Shown: positions 43,230 to 53,094, counted from the first letter of the stretch. The stretch is 64,000 bases of DNA from Halomonas sp. M4R1S46 (GCF_025725685.1 NZ_CP107008.1:3596001-3660000), one strand, 5' to 3'. The notes: generated by a model not told the origin, from the letters alone. Made by a program: numbers and translations.

Positions 43230-45842
43230 TCATGCCACCTCCGCGGAGAAGCCATCCTCGGCGACGCCCAGGGTCACCCGGGTCACCGGCTCGCGGCGCG
43301 CCAGGCGCTCGAGCAGGGCCCGCGAGACCGGCGGCAGCAGCTCGCCGTCGATCACCGACTCGAGCATCCGTGCGCCGTTCTCGCTGCGCGTGGCCCGGGC
43401 GCAGATGGCCTCGGCCAGGGCCGGGTCGAGCACCACCTCGGCCTCGCGGTGACGGTCGCGGATGCGCCCGGCCAGGGTCGCGAGCTTGGCGCCGACGATA
43501 TCGTGGAGGATCTCCCGGGACAGCGGCAGGTAGGGCACCACCTCCATGCGCGCCAGCAGCGCCGGCCGGAAGAAGTCGGCCAGCACCGGGTAGAGGGCCT
43601 CGTCCATGGCCGCGCGGTCGTCGGCGTGGCGCACGATGGCGTCATGGCCCAGGTTCGAGGTCATGAAGAACAGCACGTTGCGGCAGTCGATGGCGCGCCC
43701 TTCCCCGTCGGCCAGCTCGCCCTTGTCGAAGGCCTGGTAGAAGAGGTTGAGCACGTCCGGGTGGGCCTTCTCGACCTCGTCGAGCAGCACCACCGAGTAG
43801 GGACGCTGGCGGATCGCCTCGGTCAGCAGGCCGCCCTCGCCGAAGCCCACGTAGCCGGGCGGCGAGCCGATCAGCCGGGAGACGGTGTGCTTCTCCTGGT
43901 ACTCGGACATGTTGATGGTGGTCAGGAACTGGCGGCCGCCGTAGAGGCTCTCGGCGATCTGCACCACGGTCTCGGTCTTGCCCACCCCACTGGGCCCGAC
44001 CAGCAGGAAGGCCCCCAGCGGGCGTCCGGGGCGGCGCAGGTCGGCGCGGGCGGTGAGCAGGTGGCGGTGGAGGCGCTCGACGGCCAGGTCCTGGCCCTTG
44101 ATCAGCCGGCCCAGCGCCTCCGGCAGCTCGGTGAGTCGCACCAGCTCGTCGCGGGTCATGCGCTCCACCGGCACGCCGGTCCAGTCGCCGATGACCTGGG
44201 CGACCTGGGCCTCCTCGACAGTGGCGTTGACCAGGGCGAACTCCTGCTGCAGCTCGGCCAGGCGGGCCTCGTGATCGGCCAGGGCCGCCGCCTGCCGGTC
44301 GCGGCGCTCGAGATCCTCGTCCTCGCCATCGAGCAGCGCGCGGTGCAGCCCGAGGATGGCCTCGACGCAGTCGCGCTGCTCTCCCCAGGCCGTCTCCAGG
44401 GTCTCCAGCTCCTCGCCCAGCCGCGCCAGGCGCGCGTCCAGGGCATCCAGGCGACCGGCCTCGGGGGAACGCCCCAGCAGCGCCTCGCGGTCGAGCTGGT
44501 CGCGCTCGCGCCAGGCGGCCAGGTGCTCGCTGTTGAGGTGGCTGAGCCGCCGCGGCGGGGTGTCCAGGGCCTGGGCGAGCCGGGTGCAGGCGGTGTCGAG
44601 CACGTCGATGGCCTTGTCGGGCAGCTGGCGGCCGGCCAGGTAGCGGGCCGAGAGCTCCGCGGCGGCGCGCAGGCCGCTGTCGCCGATCAGCACGCCGTGG
44701 GTCGCCTCGTAGACGTCGCGCAGGCCGCGCAGGATGACCAGCGCCTCCTCGACGCTGGGCTCGCCCAGGGCGATGGGCTGGAAGCGCCGCGACAGCGCCG
44801 GGTCCTTCTCGACGTGCTTCTTGTACTCGCGCCAGGTGGTGGCGGCGATGGTGCGCAGTTCCCCCCGGGCCAGGGCCGGCTTGAGCAGGTTGGCGGCGTC
44901 GGCGCCGCCCTCCGGGTTGCCGGCGCCGATCAGGGTATGGGCCTCGTCGATGAACAGCAGCGTCGGGGTGGTGGCCTGCTTGACCTCCTCGATCACCGCC
45001 TTGAGGCGCTTCTCGAACTCGCCCTTGACCGAGGCGCCGGCCTGCAGGGCGCCGAGATCCAGGGACACCAGTTCCACGCCGGCCAGCGCCGCGGGCACCC
45101 GGCCCTCGACGATCCGCGAGGCCAGCCCCTCGACCACGGCGCTCTTGCCGACCCCGGCCTCCCCCACCACGATGGGATTGTTCTTGCGTCGGCGACCGAG
45201 GATGTCGAGCATCTGGTCGATCTCCGCATCCCGGCACAGCACCGGGTCGAGCTCGCCGCGGCGGGCCTGCTCGGTGAGCGAGGTGGCGAAGCGCGCCAGG
45301 GCGCCGTCGTCCGTGCCTGCGCCGCGCCCCGCGGCCTCGCCCCCGGTCTCGGCGCCGGGCACCGCGGCCTCGGCGGAGTCCCGGGTCAGCCGGGCGAAGT
45401 CGCGGCGCAGACGCTCGCGGTTGATGCCGGCCAGCAGCCGCTCGCCGCGCGGCCCCAGGTAGCGCCCGGCATGATGCAGCAGGGCGGTGAAGATCACCCC
45501 GCTGCGCAGCGCGCGGTGATCGAGCTCGGTGCTCGCCAGCAGCCAGGCGTCCTGCAGCAGCTCGACCAGCAGCGGCGAGAAGCTCGGCGTGGTGACCGCC
45601 AGGTCGCGGGGCGGCCGGGCATCCTCGGCCAGCGCCCGGCGCAGCTCGGCGAGCGCGATGCCCTCGCCGTCGAGCAGCACCCGCACATCGCACAGCGGCT
45701 GGTCGACGAACGCCAGCAGCAGGTGGGAGGCGCCGATCTCGGGGGCCTGCTGCTCGGCGCACAGCCCCGCAGCCGCCTCCAGTCCCTGGCGGGCGATGGC
45801 GTTGAGTCGGTCGATCAGTGCCGGTAGCTCTACCCTGAGCAT
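43230..45842 (-). CDS. clpV: T6SS sheath-recycling ATPase ClpV (TssH)
   Basis: An 870-residue class I AAA+ unfoldase that disassembles contracted TssB/TssC sheaths. The N-terminal ClpN domain spans ~1-150. The first AAA module has Walker A GEAGVGKSA near 231 and LLFIDEAHTLIGAG as Walker B. A middle coiled-coil region lies at ~390-490, and the second AAA module has GPSGVGKTE near 619 and YSVVLLDEVEKAHPDVL. The start at 45842 (MLRVELPALIDRLN) is set by GAGGGAGA upstream; the longer frame is shadow. The stop lies 2 bp from the vasH GTG. Confidence 0.96.
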   Translation of the reverse strand: MLRVELPALIDRLNAIARQGLEAAAGLCAEQQAPEIGASHLLLAFVDQPLCDVRVLLDGEGIALAELRRALAEDARPPRDLAVTTPSFSPLLVELLQDAWLLASTELDHRALRSGVIFTALLHHAGRYLGPRGERLLAGINRERLRRDFARLTRDSAEAAVPGAETGGEAAGRGAGTDDGALARFATSLTEQARRGELDPVLCRDAEIDQMLDILGRRRKNNPIVVGEAGVGKSAVVEGLASRIVEGRVPAALAGVELVSLDLGALQAGASVKGEFEKRLKAVIEEVKQATTPTLLFIDEAHTLIGAGNPEGGADAANLLKPALARGELRTIAATTWREYKKHVEKDPALSRRFQPIALGEPSVEEALVILRGLRDVYEATHGVLIGDSGLRAAAELSARYLAGRQLPDKAIDVLDTACTRLAQALDTPPRRLSHLNSEHLAAWRERDQLDREALLGRSPEAGRLDALDARLARLGEELETLETAWGEQRDCVEAILGLHRALLDGEDEDLERRDRQAAALADHEARLAELQQEFALVNATVEEAQVAQVIGDWTGVPVERMTRDELVRLTELPEALGRLIKGQDLAVERLHRHLLTARADLRRPGRPLGAFLLVGPSGVGKTETVVQIAESLYGGRQFLTTINMSEYQEKHTVSRLIGSPPGYVGFGEGGLLTEAIRQRPYSVVLLDEVEKAHPDVLNLFYQAFDKGELADGEGRAIDCRNVLFFMTSNLGHDAIVRHADDRAAMDEALYPVLADFFRPALLARMEVVPYLPLSREILHDIVGAKLATLAGRIRDRHREAEVVLDPALAEAICARATRSENGARMLESVIDGELLPPVSRALLERLARREPVTRVTLGVAEDGFSAEVA

Positions 45843-45871
45843 GGTCTCTCCCTCGGTGTTGCCGTCGATGG

Positions 45872-46684
45872 CTAGTTGATGATCCGTTCCAGCAGCCGGC
45901 CGACCTGGTCGGCCTGGGCGTCCAGCGACCACGCCAGGCCGGCGTAGACCGCCGACAGGGCCAGGGCGAAGAGCGCGACGATGCCCCACAGCGGCAGGCC
46001 GTCGCCCTGGCCGCGCGGAGCGGTGACCACGTTGTCCAGGGGGCGGGTCAGGGTCTCCTCGTCGGGCTCGTCGAGGGCGGCCAGCTGGTCACCGAGCTCG
46101 CGCAGGATCTGCTCGTACTCCTCGCGCCCGTGCGGCATGACCCGGTAGCGGCCCTCGAAGCCCAGGCACAGGCAGAGGTAGATGAAGGCCAGCATGTCGC
46201 GATAGCGGCGGGGCTCCTGGCGCAGCCGGGCGAGGATCGAGAAGACCTTCTCGCCGCCCCAGGTCTCGTTGTGGAAGCGCGCCAGCAGCGAATGGCCCGC
46301 CCACTCGCTCTGCTGCCCCCAGTCGGTGCTCATCACCGCCTCGTCGATGAAGGAGCACAGCACGTAGCGATAGGCCAGCAGGGTCGGCCGGTCGTAGCCC
46401 TGCTCGGTCAGCTCGACCTCGATGGCGGCGATCTCGTCGACCACCTGGCGGTAGAGGCGCTCGATGTCGTCGAGCCGGTCGAGCTGGCGGACCCGGACCA
46501 CCATGCCCAGCAGCGAGCTGGCGGCATCCACCAGCGGGTTGAGGCTGTGGCCGCGCAGCCGGAACCAGTAGTCCTCGTCGGCATCCAGGTGGCCGGCATG
46601 GCTGTGGATCAGTCGCTCCAGGCCCTGGACATCGATGCTGTCCTCGTGGCGCCGGGCGTCGTCGCGGGTGGCGAGTTCGTTCAT
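45872..46684 (-). CDS. tssL: T6SS membrane complex protein TssL (DotU)
   Basis: A 270-residue DotU-type protein: a cytoplasmic helical bundle (NPLVDAASSLLGMVVRVRQL, RYVLCSFIDEAVMSTDWG, WAGHSLLARFHNETWGGEKVF, FIYLCLCLGFEGRYRV) followed by one C-terminal inner-membrane anchor near residues 240-262 (LPLWGIVALFALALSAVYAGL). It ends shortly after the helix, so it lacks the peptidoglycan-binding OmpA-like extension. Other proteins must anchor the complex to the wall. It partners TssM and TssJ, and lies between tssK and clpV. Confidence 0.95.
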   Translation of the reverse strand: MNELATRDDARRHEDSIDVQGLERLIHSHAGHLDADEDYWFRLRGHSLNPLVDAASSLLGMVVRVRQLDRLDDIERLYRQVVDEIAAIEVELTEQGYDRPTLLAYRYVLCSFIDEAVMSTDWGQQSEWAGHSLLARFHNETWGGEKVFSILARLRQEPRRYRDMLAFIYLCLCLGFEGRYRVMPHGREEYEQILRELGDQLAALDEPDEETLTRPLDNVVTAPRGQGDGLPLWGIVALFALALSAVYAGLAWSLDAQADQVGRLLERIIN

Positions 46685-46687
46685 GGC

Positions 46688-48022
46688 TTAGCTCCTGATC
46701 GCCCAGAACTGCATTTCCAGCCCCGGGAAGTCGCCGGCGACATGGAAGGCGAAGCCGCTGGCCCCGCGCAGCATGCTCCAGGCCTCGCTGTGCCGGTCGA
46801 GGCGGAAGTAGGTGTAGCCGGCATGGAAGGGCAGCTGGCGCGGCGCCACCGGCAGCGGCTCGAGGGGGATGCCCGGCAGCTGCAGGCTGATGAGGTCGCG
46901 GATGCGCTCGACGCTGGCCACCTTGGTCTGCTGCACGAACAGCTTGCGCAGCCGCTCCGGCGGCAGGTCGGCGCGCACCGCGAGGATGAAGTCGGCGTCG
47001 TCGAGCAGGCTGAGGTCGGCCAGTGTCGCCACCTTCAGGCCGAAGCGCCGGGACTGCAGCTGGATGGCCAGCGCCCGGGGCTCGAGCACCGTGGACAGCG
47101 ACTGGCGCAGGCTCTGCATCAGCGGCCGGAAGGCGGCCTCGGGATGGTCGTGGTCATAGGCCGGGTACTCCGGCGGCAGCCGCGACTCGCCGGTGAAGGT
47201 GGTCAGCTCGCTGCAGGTCTCGAGCATGTCGGCGTAGAGCCGCTCGGGGTGCAGATGGCCGAGCCGGGCCAGGTGCTGGAAGCGCGGCTGGGCCCGGTTG
47301 AGCGACTGCAGCAGCATGAAGTCGGCGACGTCGGCCACCCCGGTCTGGCTGGGGGTGGCCAGCCGCTGGGCCAGGTTGCGGGCCCGCTCGCGCATCAGCC
47401 CGGCCATCTCGCCGACGAAGCGCTGCAGCACCGGGGCGGCCTGGACATTGAGCAGGGTCGGCAGGAAGCCCTCGTCGAGCACCAGGCTGCCGTCCGGGCG
47501 CCGCTCGAGGATGCGCGCCACGGCCAGGCAGGCATAGGCACTACGGTCCTCGTTCTCGAGCAGCAGCCGCGGGGCGACCCGCGCCAGCTCGAGGTCGGCC
47601 AGGTCGCCGTCCCGGGAGTGCAGGTCGCGCACCCCGCGGGACGCGGCCCGGTAGCGCGACGGCAGCGTCGCGGCCTCCCAGCCGACCTCGGCGACGCCGT
47701 CGGTGGCCAGCGGCACGCCGAGGTAGACCACCTGGTTGGTGATCGAGGCATCCTTGATCTCCAGCGGCTGGGGCTCCAGGTCGTCGTCGGGCAGCTGGAA
47801 GGCGGTGCCGTCGGGCATCACGCCGCTGGCGCGGCTCAGGGCGATGCGCCCGAAGCTCAGGTACTCGGCATTGAGCTCCAGGGACAGGAAGCCGTGCAGA
47901 TGGCCGCCGACGCCGCGCAGGCGGCTGTCGATCAGGCCCTCCAGGCTGCGTTGCTGCTGCTGGAAGTGCTGGGGCTTGATGAACAGCCCCTCGCTCCATA
48001 CCACTCGGTTGCGACTGGCCAT
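46688..48022 (-). CDS. tssK: T6SS baseplate protein TssK
   Basis: A 444-residue baseplate component that links the TssEFG wedge to the TssJLM membrane complex. The N-terminus RVVWSEGLFIKPQHFQQQQR is the family signature. Also seen are FMLLQSLNRAQPRFQHLARLGHLHPERLYADML and the C-terminal PFHAGYTYFRLDRHSEAW. The ATG shares its last base with the tssJ stop (TGATG), so the two are coupled; longer upstream frames are shadow. It is followed by tssL after 3 bp. Confidence 0.96.
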   Translation of the reverse strand: MASRNRVVWSEGLFIKPQHFQQQQRSLEGLIDSRLRGVGGHLHGFLSLELNAEYLSFGRIALSRASGVMPDGTAFQLPDDDLEPQPLEIKDASITNQVVYLGVPLATDGVAEVGWEAATLPSRYRAASRGVRDLHSRDGDLADLELARVAPRLLLENEDRSAYACLAVARILERRPDGSLVLDEGFLPTLLNVQAAPVLQRFVGEMAGLMRERARNLAQRLATPSQTGVADVADFMLLQSLNRAQPRFQHLARLGHLHPERLYADMLETCSELTTFTGESRLPPEYPAYDHDHPEAAFRPLMQSLRQSLSTVLEPRALAIQLQSRRFGLKVATLADLSLLDDADFILAVRADLPPERLRKLFVQQTKVASVERIRDLISLQLPGIPLEPLPVAPRQLPFHAGYTYFRLDRHSEAWSMLRGASGFAFHVAGDFPGLEMQFWAIRS

Positions 48023-48579
48023 CAGGTCTCCTTCCTCAGCGCGGCCTCGCGCTCGTGCAGGTGCACCAGCAGGTGATAGTCCCGGCCCCGGTCGTCGATG
48101 CGCACGACCTTCTTCCACTGCGCCTGATCCGGCTCGGCATAGAAGGCGATGATGCCGATGTAGCGGGTGTCCTCCTCGACCTCGAAGGGCTCGTAGAACT
48201 TGAACTGGCCGGGCAGCAGGGTGAAGTCGTCATGGGCCAGGTAGTTGGTGCCGAGGGCCTCCTCCAGGTCGTCGCGCAGCTGGCGATGGTCGGCCGCCAT
48301 CAGCATGGAGTCGTCCTTGAGCTGCAGGATCTGGAAGCGCAGCGGCGCGCCCTTCCCCTCGCCGTTGGGATTGACGTCGCCGGCGGCGAGCATGCTGAGA
48401 TCGACCCGCGACGGCCGATCCTCCGGATAGCCCACCGGAATGGCGGGATCGCGCACCACCTGGTAGGTCTTGCCGGCGGCCTCGAAGGTCGAGGCGCAGC
48501 CGCCCAGCGCCAGCAGCAGGCTCAGCCCGAGGACCAGGCGACAGGACAGGGGCACGGCCCGGGCGGGACGAGGTGTCAT
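48022..48579 (-). CDS. tssJ: T6SS outer-membrane lipoprotein TssJ
   Basis: A 185-residue lipoprotein. The signal peptide ends in the lipobox LALGG-Cys, with the lipidated Cys at residue 28. The mature beta-sandwich has family features GYPEDRPSRVDLSMLAAGDVNP, LRFQILQLKDDS and GIIAFYAEPDQAQWKKVVRI. It anchors the membrane complex in the outer membrane and binds the TssM periplasmic domain. The ATG at 48579 overlaps the tagH stop by 4 bp. Confidence 0.94.
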   Translation of the reverse strand: MTPRPARAVPLSCRLVLGLSLLLALGGCASTFEAAGKTYQVVRDPAIPVGYPEDRPSRVDLSMLAAGDVNPNGEGKGAPLRFQILQLKDDSMLMAADHRQLRDDLEEALGTNYLAHDDFTLLPGQFKFYEPFEVEEDTRYIGIIAFYAEPDQAQWKKVVRIDDRGRDYHLLVHLHEREAALRKET

Positions 48580-49898
48580 GCGCCCTCCCGCTGCTGGCGG
48601 CGCAGCGACTGGTCGTAGGCCTGCTCGAAGACCTCCCAGAACAGCTTCTCGAAGCCCTGCTGGCGGCCGGAGTTGAGCTCCTGGTAGTAGTGGCGGTACA
48701 TCTCCCAGGCCCAGCCGCCCTCTTCCTCGCCCTGGCGGCCGGCGCCGCGGTAGGCATGGAAGCGCTTGAGCAGCGCGTCCGGCGAGAAGGCCTCGAGGAT
48801 CGCGCCCAGGGCATCGCCGATGGCCTCCTCGACGGCGGCCTGGTGCTGCTGCTGGTGCTCCAGGCACTCCGCCACCGCCGCCGGCGCGGAGAGGTGCACC
48901 GGGCTGCGCTGGGCCGCGAACAGCGTGGTCAGGGTCTGGGCGTAGGGCTGGCCGAGGCGCAGCGGATTGTCCTCGATGGGCTGCAGGCGGCGGTCGCGCA
49001 GCGGATAGCGGCTGCCGTCATGGGCCTGGTGCAGCGCCAGCAGCCCTTCCAGGGTGGCCCGGAGGGTGCGGCCGGCCTCCTCGAGGAAGGCGTGCTGCTC
49101 GGCGCTGTCGCGAAAACGCAGCTCGCCGCCCAGGGTGGTGAGCAGCGGCGAGGCGCCGATATGGCCGCCCTCCCCGCCCGCGGCCGGCTCCTGCCAGCGT
49201 TCCTCGAGCTGCTCGCCGACCGAGCGTTCCAGATCGTTCAACAACCGTTCGTCCATGTGCGGGTCCTCGTATCGTCGATTCAGCGGTGCCGCCGGGGCGG
49301 GCGACGGCTCGCCCCGGCCGTCCAGGGCATCGAGCAGGCCGTGGGGGTCGTCCTCGCCGGCGCTCTCCTCGTCGGCCAGGGCGGCCATGGGGTCCTGGTG
49401 ACGGTGGGCCGGCGAGGCCTCGCCCAGCGCCGCCAGGGGATCCTGCTGGGGCGACGGGGCGAGGGCCGTGGCCGGCGGCGCCTCGGGGGCGTCGAGTCGC
49501 TCGTGCTCCTCGTCCACCAGGGTCGCCAGGGGCTGCACGCCGGCGCTGTGGGCCTGGCGGTCGCCGAGGTGCACGCGCAGCCGGTATTCGCCGACCTGCA
49601 GCTCGTCGCCGTCGCGCAGTGCCACCCGTCGCTCGCGGCCGATGGGCAGGGTCGCGCCGTTGACGAAGGTCTGGCCGCAGCGGTCGACCAGGCAGAAGCG
49701 CCCGTCGAGGCGCTGGATCTCGGCATGACCCGGCCGCACCCGGCCGGCATGGTCCTGCAGCAGCCAGTCGTCGGCCGTGGCGCTGCCCAGGGTGCCGCCC
49801 GGCGCGCGGAACACGTGACTGCTGGTGGAGCGGCCCTCGAGCCGTTCGCTGTTGGTGACCACCAGGGTGATGGCCTGCTGCGTGGGCGTCGTGTTCAT
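48576..49898 (-). CDS. tagH: T6SS FHA-domain protein TagH
   Basis: A 440-residue protein. An N-terminal FHA phosphopeptide-binding domain spans ~15-110 (GGTLGSATADDWLLQD, RVRPGHAEIQRLDGRFCLVDR, TFVNGATLPIGRERRVALRDGDELQVGEYRLRV). An acidic low-complexity linker follows, and then the C-terminal TagH/ImpI-type helical domain (~290-440; LAALHQAHDG-like LLALHQAHDGSRYPLRDRRLQPIEDNPL). FHA proteins often sit in a PpkA/PppA threonine-phosphorylation relay, but neither gene is in the window. It lies between tssG and tssJ. Confidence 0.9.
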   Translation of the reverse strand: MNTTPTQQAITLVVTNSERLEGRSTSSHVFRAPGGTLGSATADDWLLQDHAGRVRPGHAEIQRLDGRFCLVDRCGQTFVNGATLPIGRERRVALRDGDELQVGEYRLRVHLGDRQAHSAGVQPLATLVDEEHERLDAPEAPPATALAPSPQQDPLAALGEASPAHRHQDPMAALADEESAGEDDPHGLLDALDGRGEPSPAPAAPLNRRYEDPHMDERLLNDLERSVGEQLEERWQEPAAGGEGGHIGASPLLTTLGGELRFRDSAEQHAFLEEAGRTLRATLEGLLALHQAHDGSRYPLRDRRLQPIEDNPLRLGQPYAQTLTTLFAAQRSPVHLSAPAAVAECLEHQQQHQAAVEEAIGDALGAILEAFSPDALLKRFHAYRGAGRQGEEEGGWAWEMYRHYYQELNSGRQQGFEKLFWEVFEQAYDQSLRRQQREGA

Positions 49899-49905
49899 GG
49901 GTGTG

Positions 49906-50925
49906 TCACCGTGTCATCTGTATGCGGATGCGGCGCCGCCGGGGCGCCGCGTCGGCCTCGGGCTGGACGAAGGTCGTCCAGCCCAGCTGGCAGCTGCCGC
50001 CCTCGCCCAGCCGCATGGGGCGGACCTCGCTCTCCAGCAGCTCGAGTTCCAGGTCATAGGCCAGGGGCTCGCGGAGCACGAAGTCGATCAGGGTGCGCAG
50101 GGCCTGGTGATCGCGCCCGTCGGGCAGGAAGTCGCGGAAGCGCGCCAGGTCCAGGCCGCGCAGGCACAGCGCGAACTTGCCGCTGATGTCGTCGACCCGG
50201 CTGCCGGCGACCATGTCCTGGCCCAGGGTGGCGCAGGCCAGGCCGGTGCGGCTGAGCTGGTCCACCGGGATCTCGACCCGGCGCAGCACCCAGGGCTCGA
50301 CCTCGACCCCGTCGAGGTCGAAGCAGTGGCCGACGATGCCCGCCACCACGTCCGGCGAGCGCGAGCGACCGGCCAGCAGGCCGGCATAGGCCAGCATCTT
50401 GCTCCAGTTGATCGGCGTCTCGCCGCGCAGCCGCTCGTCGGCCAGCCCGACCAGGGCGAAGATCGCCGCCGAGAAGCCATCCTCGGCCCCCTCCTGGTAG
50501 CGCACGTGGTGGCGGTACTTGCGCCAACCACGGTGCAGCAGCGACAGCAGCCGATGGTTGAACAGGTCGAGGAAGTCGCCGGCCGCCCCCTCGCGGTGGG
50601 CGTCGGCATGGGCCATCGCCTCCAGGTAGTAGCCCGGCAGGGGCGACTGGGCGCCCTGCAGTCCCAGGAAGCTGACGCGCAGGGCGTAGCGCCCGGTCTC
50701 GCGGGGCGCGAGGTCGACCACGTCGCTGCCCGGGAAGCCCAGCGAGGCCGACGCCTGGAAGCGCACGCGCTCGGTGGCCGGGTCGGCCTCGCGGTCCCCC
50801 TCGAGGTCGTCGCCGTGGTGCCGGTGGAGCAGCTCGACCAGCTGGTAGAAGTCGTAGCGTCGGGCCCCGTCGACCAGGGGCGCCAGCGCTACATCAGGGG
50901 CTGCTGGCCCGACTGCAAGGTCCAT
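49906..50925 (-). CDS. tssG: T6SS baseplate protein TssG
   Basis: A 339-residue wedge protein that pairs with TssF. Conserved features are ARRYDFYQLVELLHRHHGDD near the start, VRFQASASLGFPGSDVV, RVSFLGLQGAQSPLPGYYLEAM, and LFNHRLLSLLHRGWRKYRHHVRY. I set the start at the ATG 50925 (MDLAVGPAAP), which overlaps the tssF 3' end by 37 bp. The Shine-Dalgarno is weak, so coupling to tssF translation is likely. The longer frame upstream is shadow of tssF. Confidence 0.92.
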   Translation of the reverse strand: MDLAVGPAAPDVALAPLVDGARRYDFYQLVELLHRHHGDDLEGDREADPATERVRFQASASLGFPGSDVVDLAPRETGRYALRVSFLGLQGAQSPLPGYYLEAMAHADAHREGAAGDFLDLFNHRLLSLLHRGWRKYRHHVRYQEGAEDGFSAAIFALVGLADERLRGETPINWSKMLAYAGLLAGRSRSPDVVAGIVGHCFDLDGVEVEPWVLRRVEIPVDQLSRTGLACATLGQDMVAGSRVDDISGKFALCLRGLDLARFRDFLPDGRDHQALRTLIDFVLREPLAYDLELELLESEVRPMRLGEGGSCQLGWTTFVQPEADAAPRRRRIRIQMTR

Positions 50926-52652
50926 GCGTAGCGCTCGCGGTTGTGGAGGTTGGTGACGTGCAACTCGTGGAAGGAGTTGATGCTGGCGTACAGCGAGAAG
51001 AACCGGGACAGCACGCTGGCGAACAGGAAGAGGCTGCCCTCGTCGCCGAAGGCCTCCTGGTCCAGGGTCATCTCGGAGCGCAGGCCGCGCACCGGCAGGC
51101 CCCGATGGAGCCGGTCCACCGGCTGGGTCCGGATGTCGACGATGCCGGCCAGGCGCCGCTGGGCGATGCGCTCGGCCTGGCGGTCGACCAGGGCGCGGAA
51201 GTCGTAGACGCGCAGCACCGAGCGCAGCGCGTCGCGGTCGAGCAGCGACAGGTAGTTGAGCGACAGGTTGGAGATCAGCGTCCACAGCAGGCTGCCGTCG
51301 AGGGTCGGGCGCATCGCCGGGGTCGGCCGGGTGATGTTGCGAAAGCCGGCGAAGGCCGGGCTGTCCTCGGTGGGCCGGCAGACGTCGCCGATGGTCAGCC
51401 GCTCCGGCAGCTCGCGGTTGGAGCAGGTCAGGCGCAGCGAGACGGTCTCGCGCAGCCCCAGGCAGGCCTGCTCGTCGCCGCGCACGAAGGCGATGTCGTG
51501 GTCGAAGCCGTCGCCGCGCAGGCTGTCGCGGACTCGCACCCGGTAGTAGAGCGCCTGGCGTCCCCGGTCGCGCTCGACCTGGTGCTCGAAGCTCTCGAAG
51601 GGCACGTAGCGGCGCGGCTCGCCGCGAATGCGCCCGGCCTCGCTCTCCAGCCAGCCCGAGACGTCGTCGACGCTGAACACCTCGTAGTGGGCGGGAAAGC
51701 GGCTGCTGGGCCGGATGCGGTACTCGCTGCGCTCGCCGCTGAGGTCCACGGGGTCGGCGTCATGGGCGAAGAGGTTGATCGCCGGGGTGCAGTAGAGCGC
51801 CAGGCTCTCGTCCCCCACCCGGGCATCCGCCGGCAGGGTGCGGGTAAAGGTGAAGCGCAGGGTCAGCCGCTCGGCCGGGCGCGGCGGCAGGTAATCGCCC
51901 AGGCCCTGCAGGTCGAAGAACTGGAAGGCCTCGGGGAAGCACAGGTACTCCTGCAGGATGCGGTAGCCCTGGTAGACGTTGCGCGGGTACGGCAGCAGGG
52001 CATCCTCGGCGGCGAAGCCGACCGGCGCCAGCAGGCGGGAGGGCAGCGGCAGCCGCTGGCCGTCGACCTCCAGCTCGAGGCCGGCCAGGTAGTGGCTCAG
52101 CCACAGGTAGAGGGTGCGGGCCGTGTAGCCGCTGCCGCCCAGGTGCAGGCGCAGGTCGCCCACCCCCAGGGCATCGAGGGGCTGGTCGCTGTGCACCGCC
52201 AGGTCGAGCTCGACCACCGAGGCCTCCCGGGAGTGGCGGGCGGTGACCCCGTCGTGGGCCAGGGGATAGAGCGTCAGTTCGTGGCAGGTGCGAAAGCCGC
52301 AGGCCGTGCCCTCGACCTCGCGACTGGCCAGCGAGGTGCCGCGGGGCACCGACTGGGCGCCGCTCAGGCCGTGCCAGTGGGGGGCGAACTGCACCACCGT
52401 CATGCTCGGCACCGGCCGCAGGTAGTTGGGCCACAGCATGCCGATCAGCGAGTGGGTGAGTTCGGGGAACTCGTCATCGACCTTCTCGCGCAGCCGCCCG
52501 GACAGGAAGGCGAACCCCTCGAGCAGGCGCTCGACGTCGGGGTCGGTGCTCTGCTCGGCGAGGAAGCGGCTGAGACCGGGGTTGCCCTCGGCAAACTCGC
52601 GGCCCTGACGCTTCAGGAAGTCGAGCTCGTCCCGGTAGTAGCGGTTCAGCAT
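50889..52652 (-). CDS. tssF: T6SS baseplate protein TssF
   Basis: A 587-residue baseplate wedge protein. The N-terminus YYRDELDFLKRQGREFAEGNPGLSRFLAEQSTDPDVERLLEGFAFL is diagnostic. LIGMLWPNYLRPVPSMTVVQF, the central beta domains, and the C-terminal LFLFASVLSRFFSLYASINSFHEL also fit the family. Two TssF with one TssG and TssE form each wedge around the VgrG hub in characterised systems. It lies 7 bp from the tssE stop and overlaps tssG. Confidence 0.95.
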   Translation of the reverse strand: MLNRYYRDELDFLKRQGREFAEGNPGLSRFLAEQSTDPDVERLLEGFAFLSGRLREKVDDEFPELTHSLIGMLWPNYLRPVPSMTVVQFAPHWHGLSGAQSVPRGTSLASREVEGTACGFRTCHELTLYPLAHDGVTARHSREASVVELDLAVHSDQPLDALGVGDLRLHLGGSGYTARTLYLWLSHYLAGLELEVDGQRLPLPSRLLAPVGFAAEDALLPYPRNVYQGYRILQEYLCFPEAFQFFDLQGLGDYLPPRPAERLTLRFTFTRTLPADARVGDESLALYCTPAINLFAHDADPVDLSGERSEYRIRPSSRFPAHYEVFSVDDVSGWLESEAGRIRGEPRRYVPFESFEHQVERDRGRQALYYRVRVRDSLRGDGFDHDIAFVRGDEQACLGLRETVSLRLTCSNRELPERLTIGDVCRPTEDSPAFAGFRNITRPTPAMRPTLDGSLLWTLISNLSLNYLSLLDRDALRSVLRVYDFRALVDRQAERIAQRRLAGIVDIRTQPVDRLHRGLPVRGLRSEMTLDQEAFGDEGSLFLFASVLSRFFSLYASINSFHELHVTNLHNRERYAWTLQSGQQPLM

Positions 52653-52659
52653 GATGGTC

Positions 52660-53094
52660 TCAGTTCACGCACTGGTAGCGCTTGTCGTTGAGCAACAGGT
52701 CGATGGTGGTCTCGGTGGCGTCGCGCCCCAATTCCAGGGTGGCCTGGACCTGGAAGCGCAACTGCAGCGGGTCACCGTCGTTGGGCTGGGTCTCGACCCG
52801 GACGCGCCGGACCCGCGGCTCGTAGCGCTCGATGCACTCGCGGATCGCGCGCTCGACCTTGAGCTCGAGGTCCAGCACGCCCAGCGTGGCGTCGTTGAAG
52901 TCCAGCAGGCCCAGCGCCGGGGCACACTCGCTGTGCCCCGGGTGGCTGTTGAGCAGGTCGACCAGATGGCGCTTGATGGAGACCAGGGTGGCCTCCAGCG
53001 CCCGCTCGCCTGTCGGCACCGGGCGCTCCGGTGCCGACAGGCGCTCGAAGAGCCGCGCGCCGGGCCGCCCGTCGCGTTCCCTGAAGGCGGTCAT
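52660..53094 (-). CDS. tssE: T6SS baseplate protein TssE
   Basis: A 144-residue gp25-like baseplate protein. Pattern: LFERLSAPERP, TLVSIKRHLVDLLNSHPGHSECAPALGLLDFND, EYRV-type IERYEPRVRRVRVETQP. I take the ATG at 53094 because it follows the tssC stop by 4 bp and gives the family length (about 140); the upstream frame is shadow of tssC. It nucleates sheath assembly in related systems. Confidence 0.94.
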   Translation of the reverse strand: MTAFRERDGRPGARLFERLSAPERPVPTGERALEATLVSIKRHLVDLLNSHPGHSECAPALGLLDFNDATLGVLDLELKVERAIRECIERYEPRVRRVRVETQPNDGDPLQLRFQVQATLELGRDATETTIDLLLNDKRYQCVN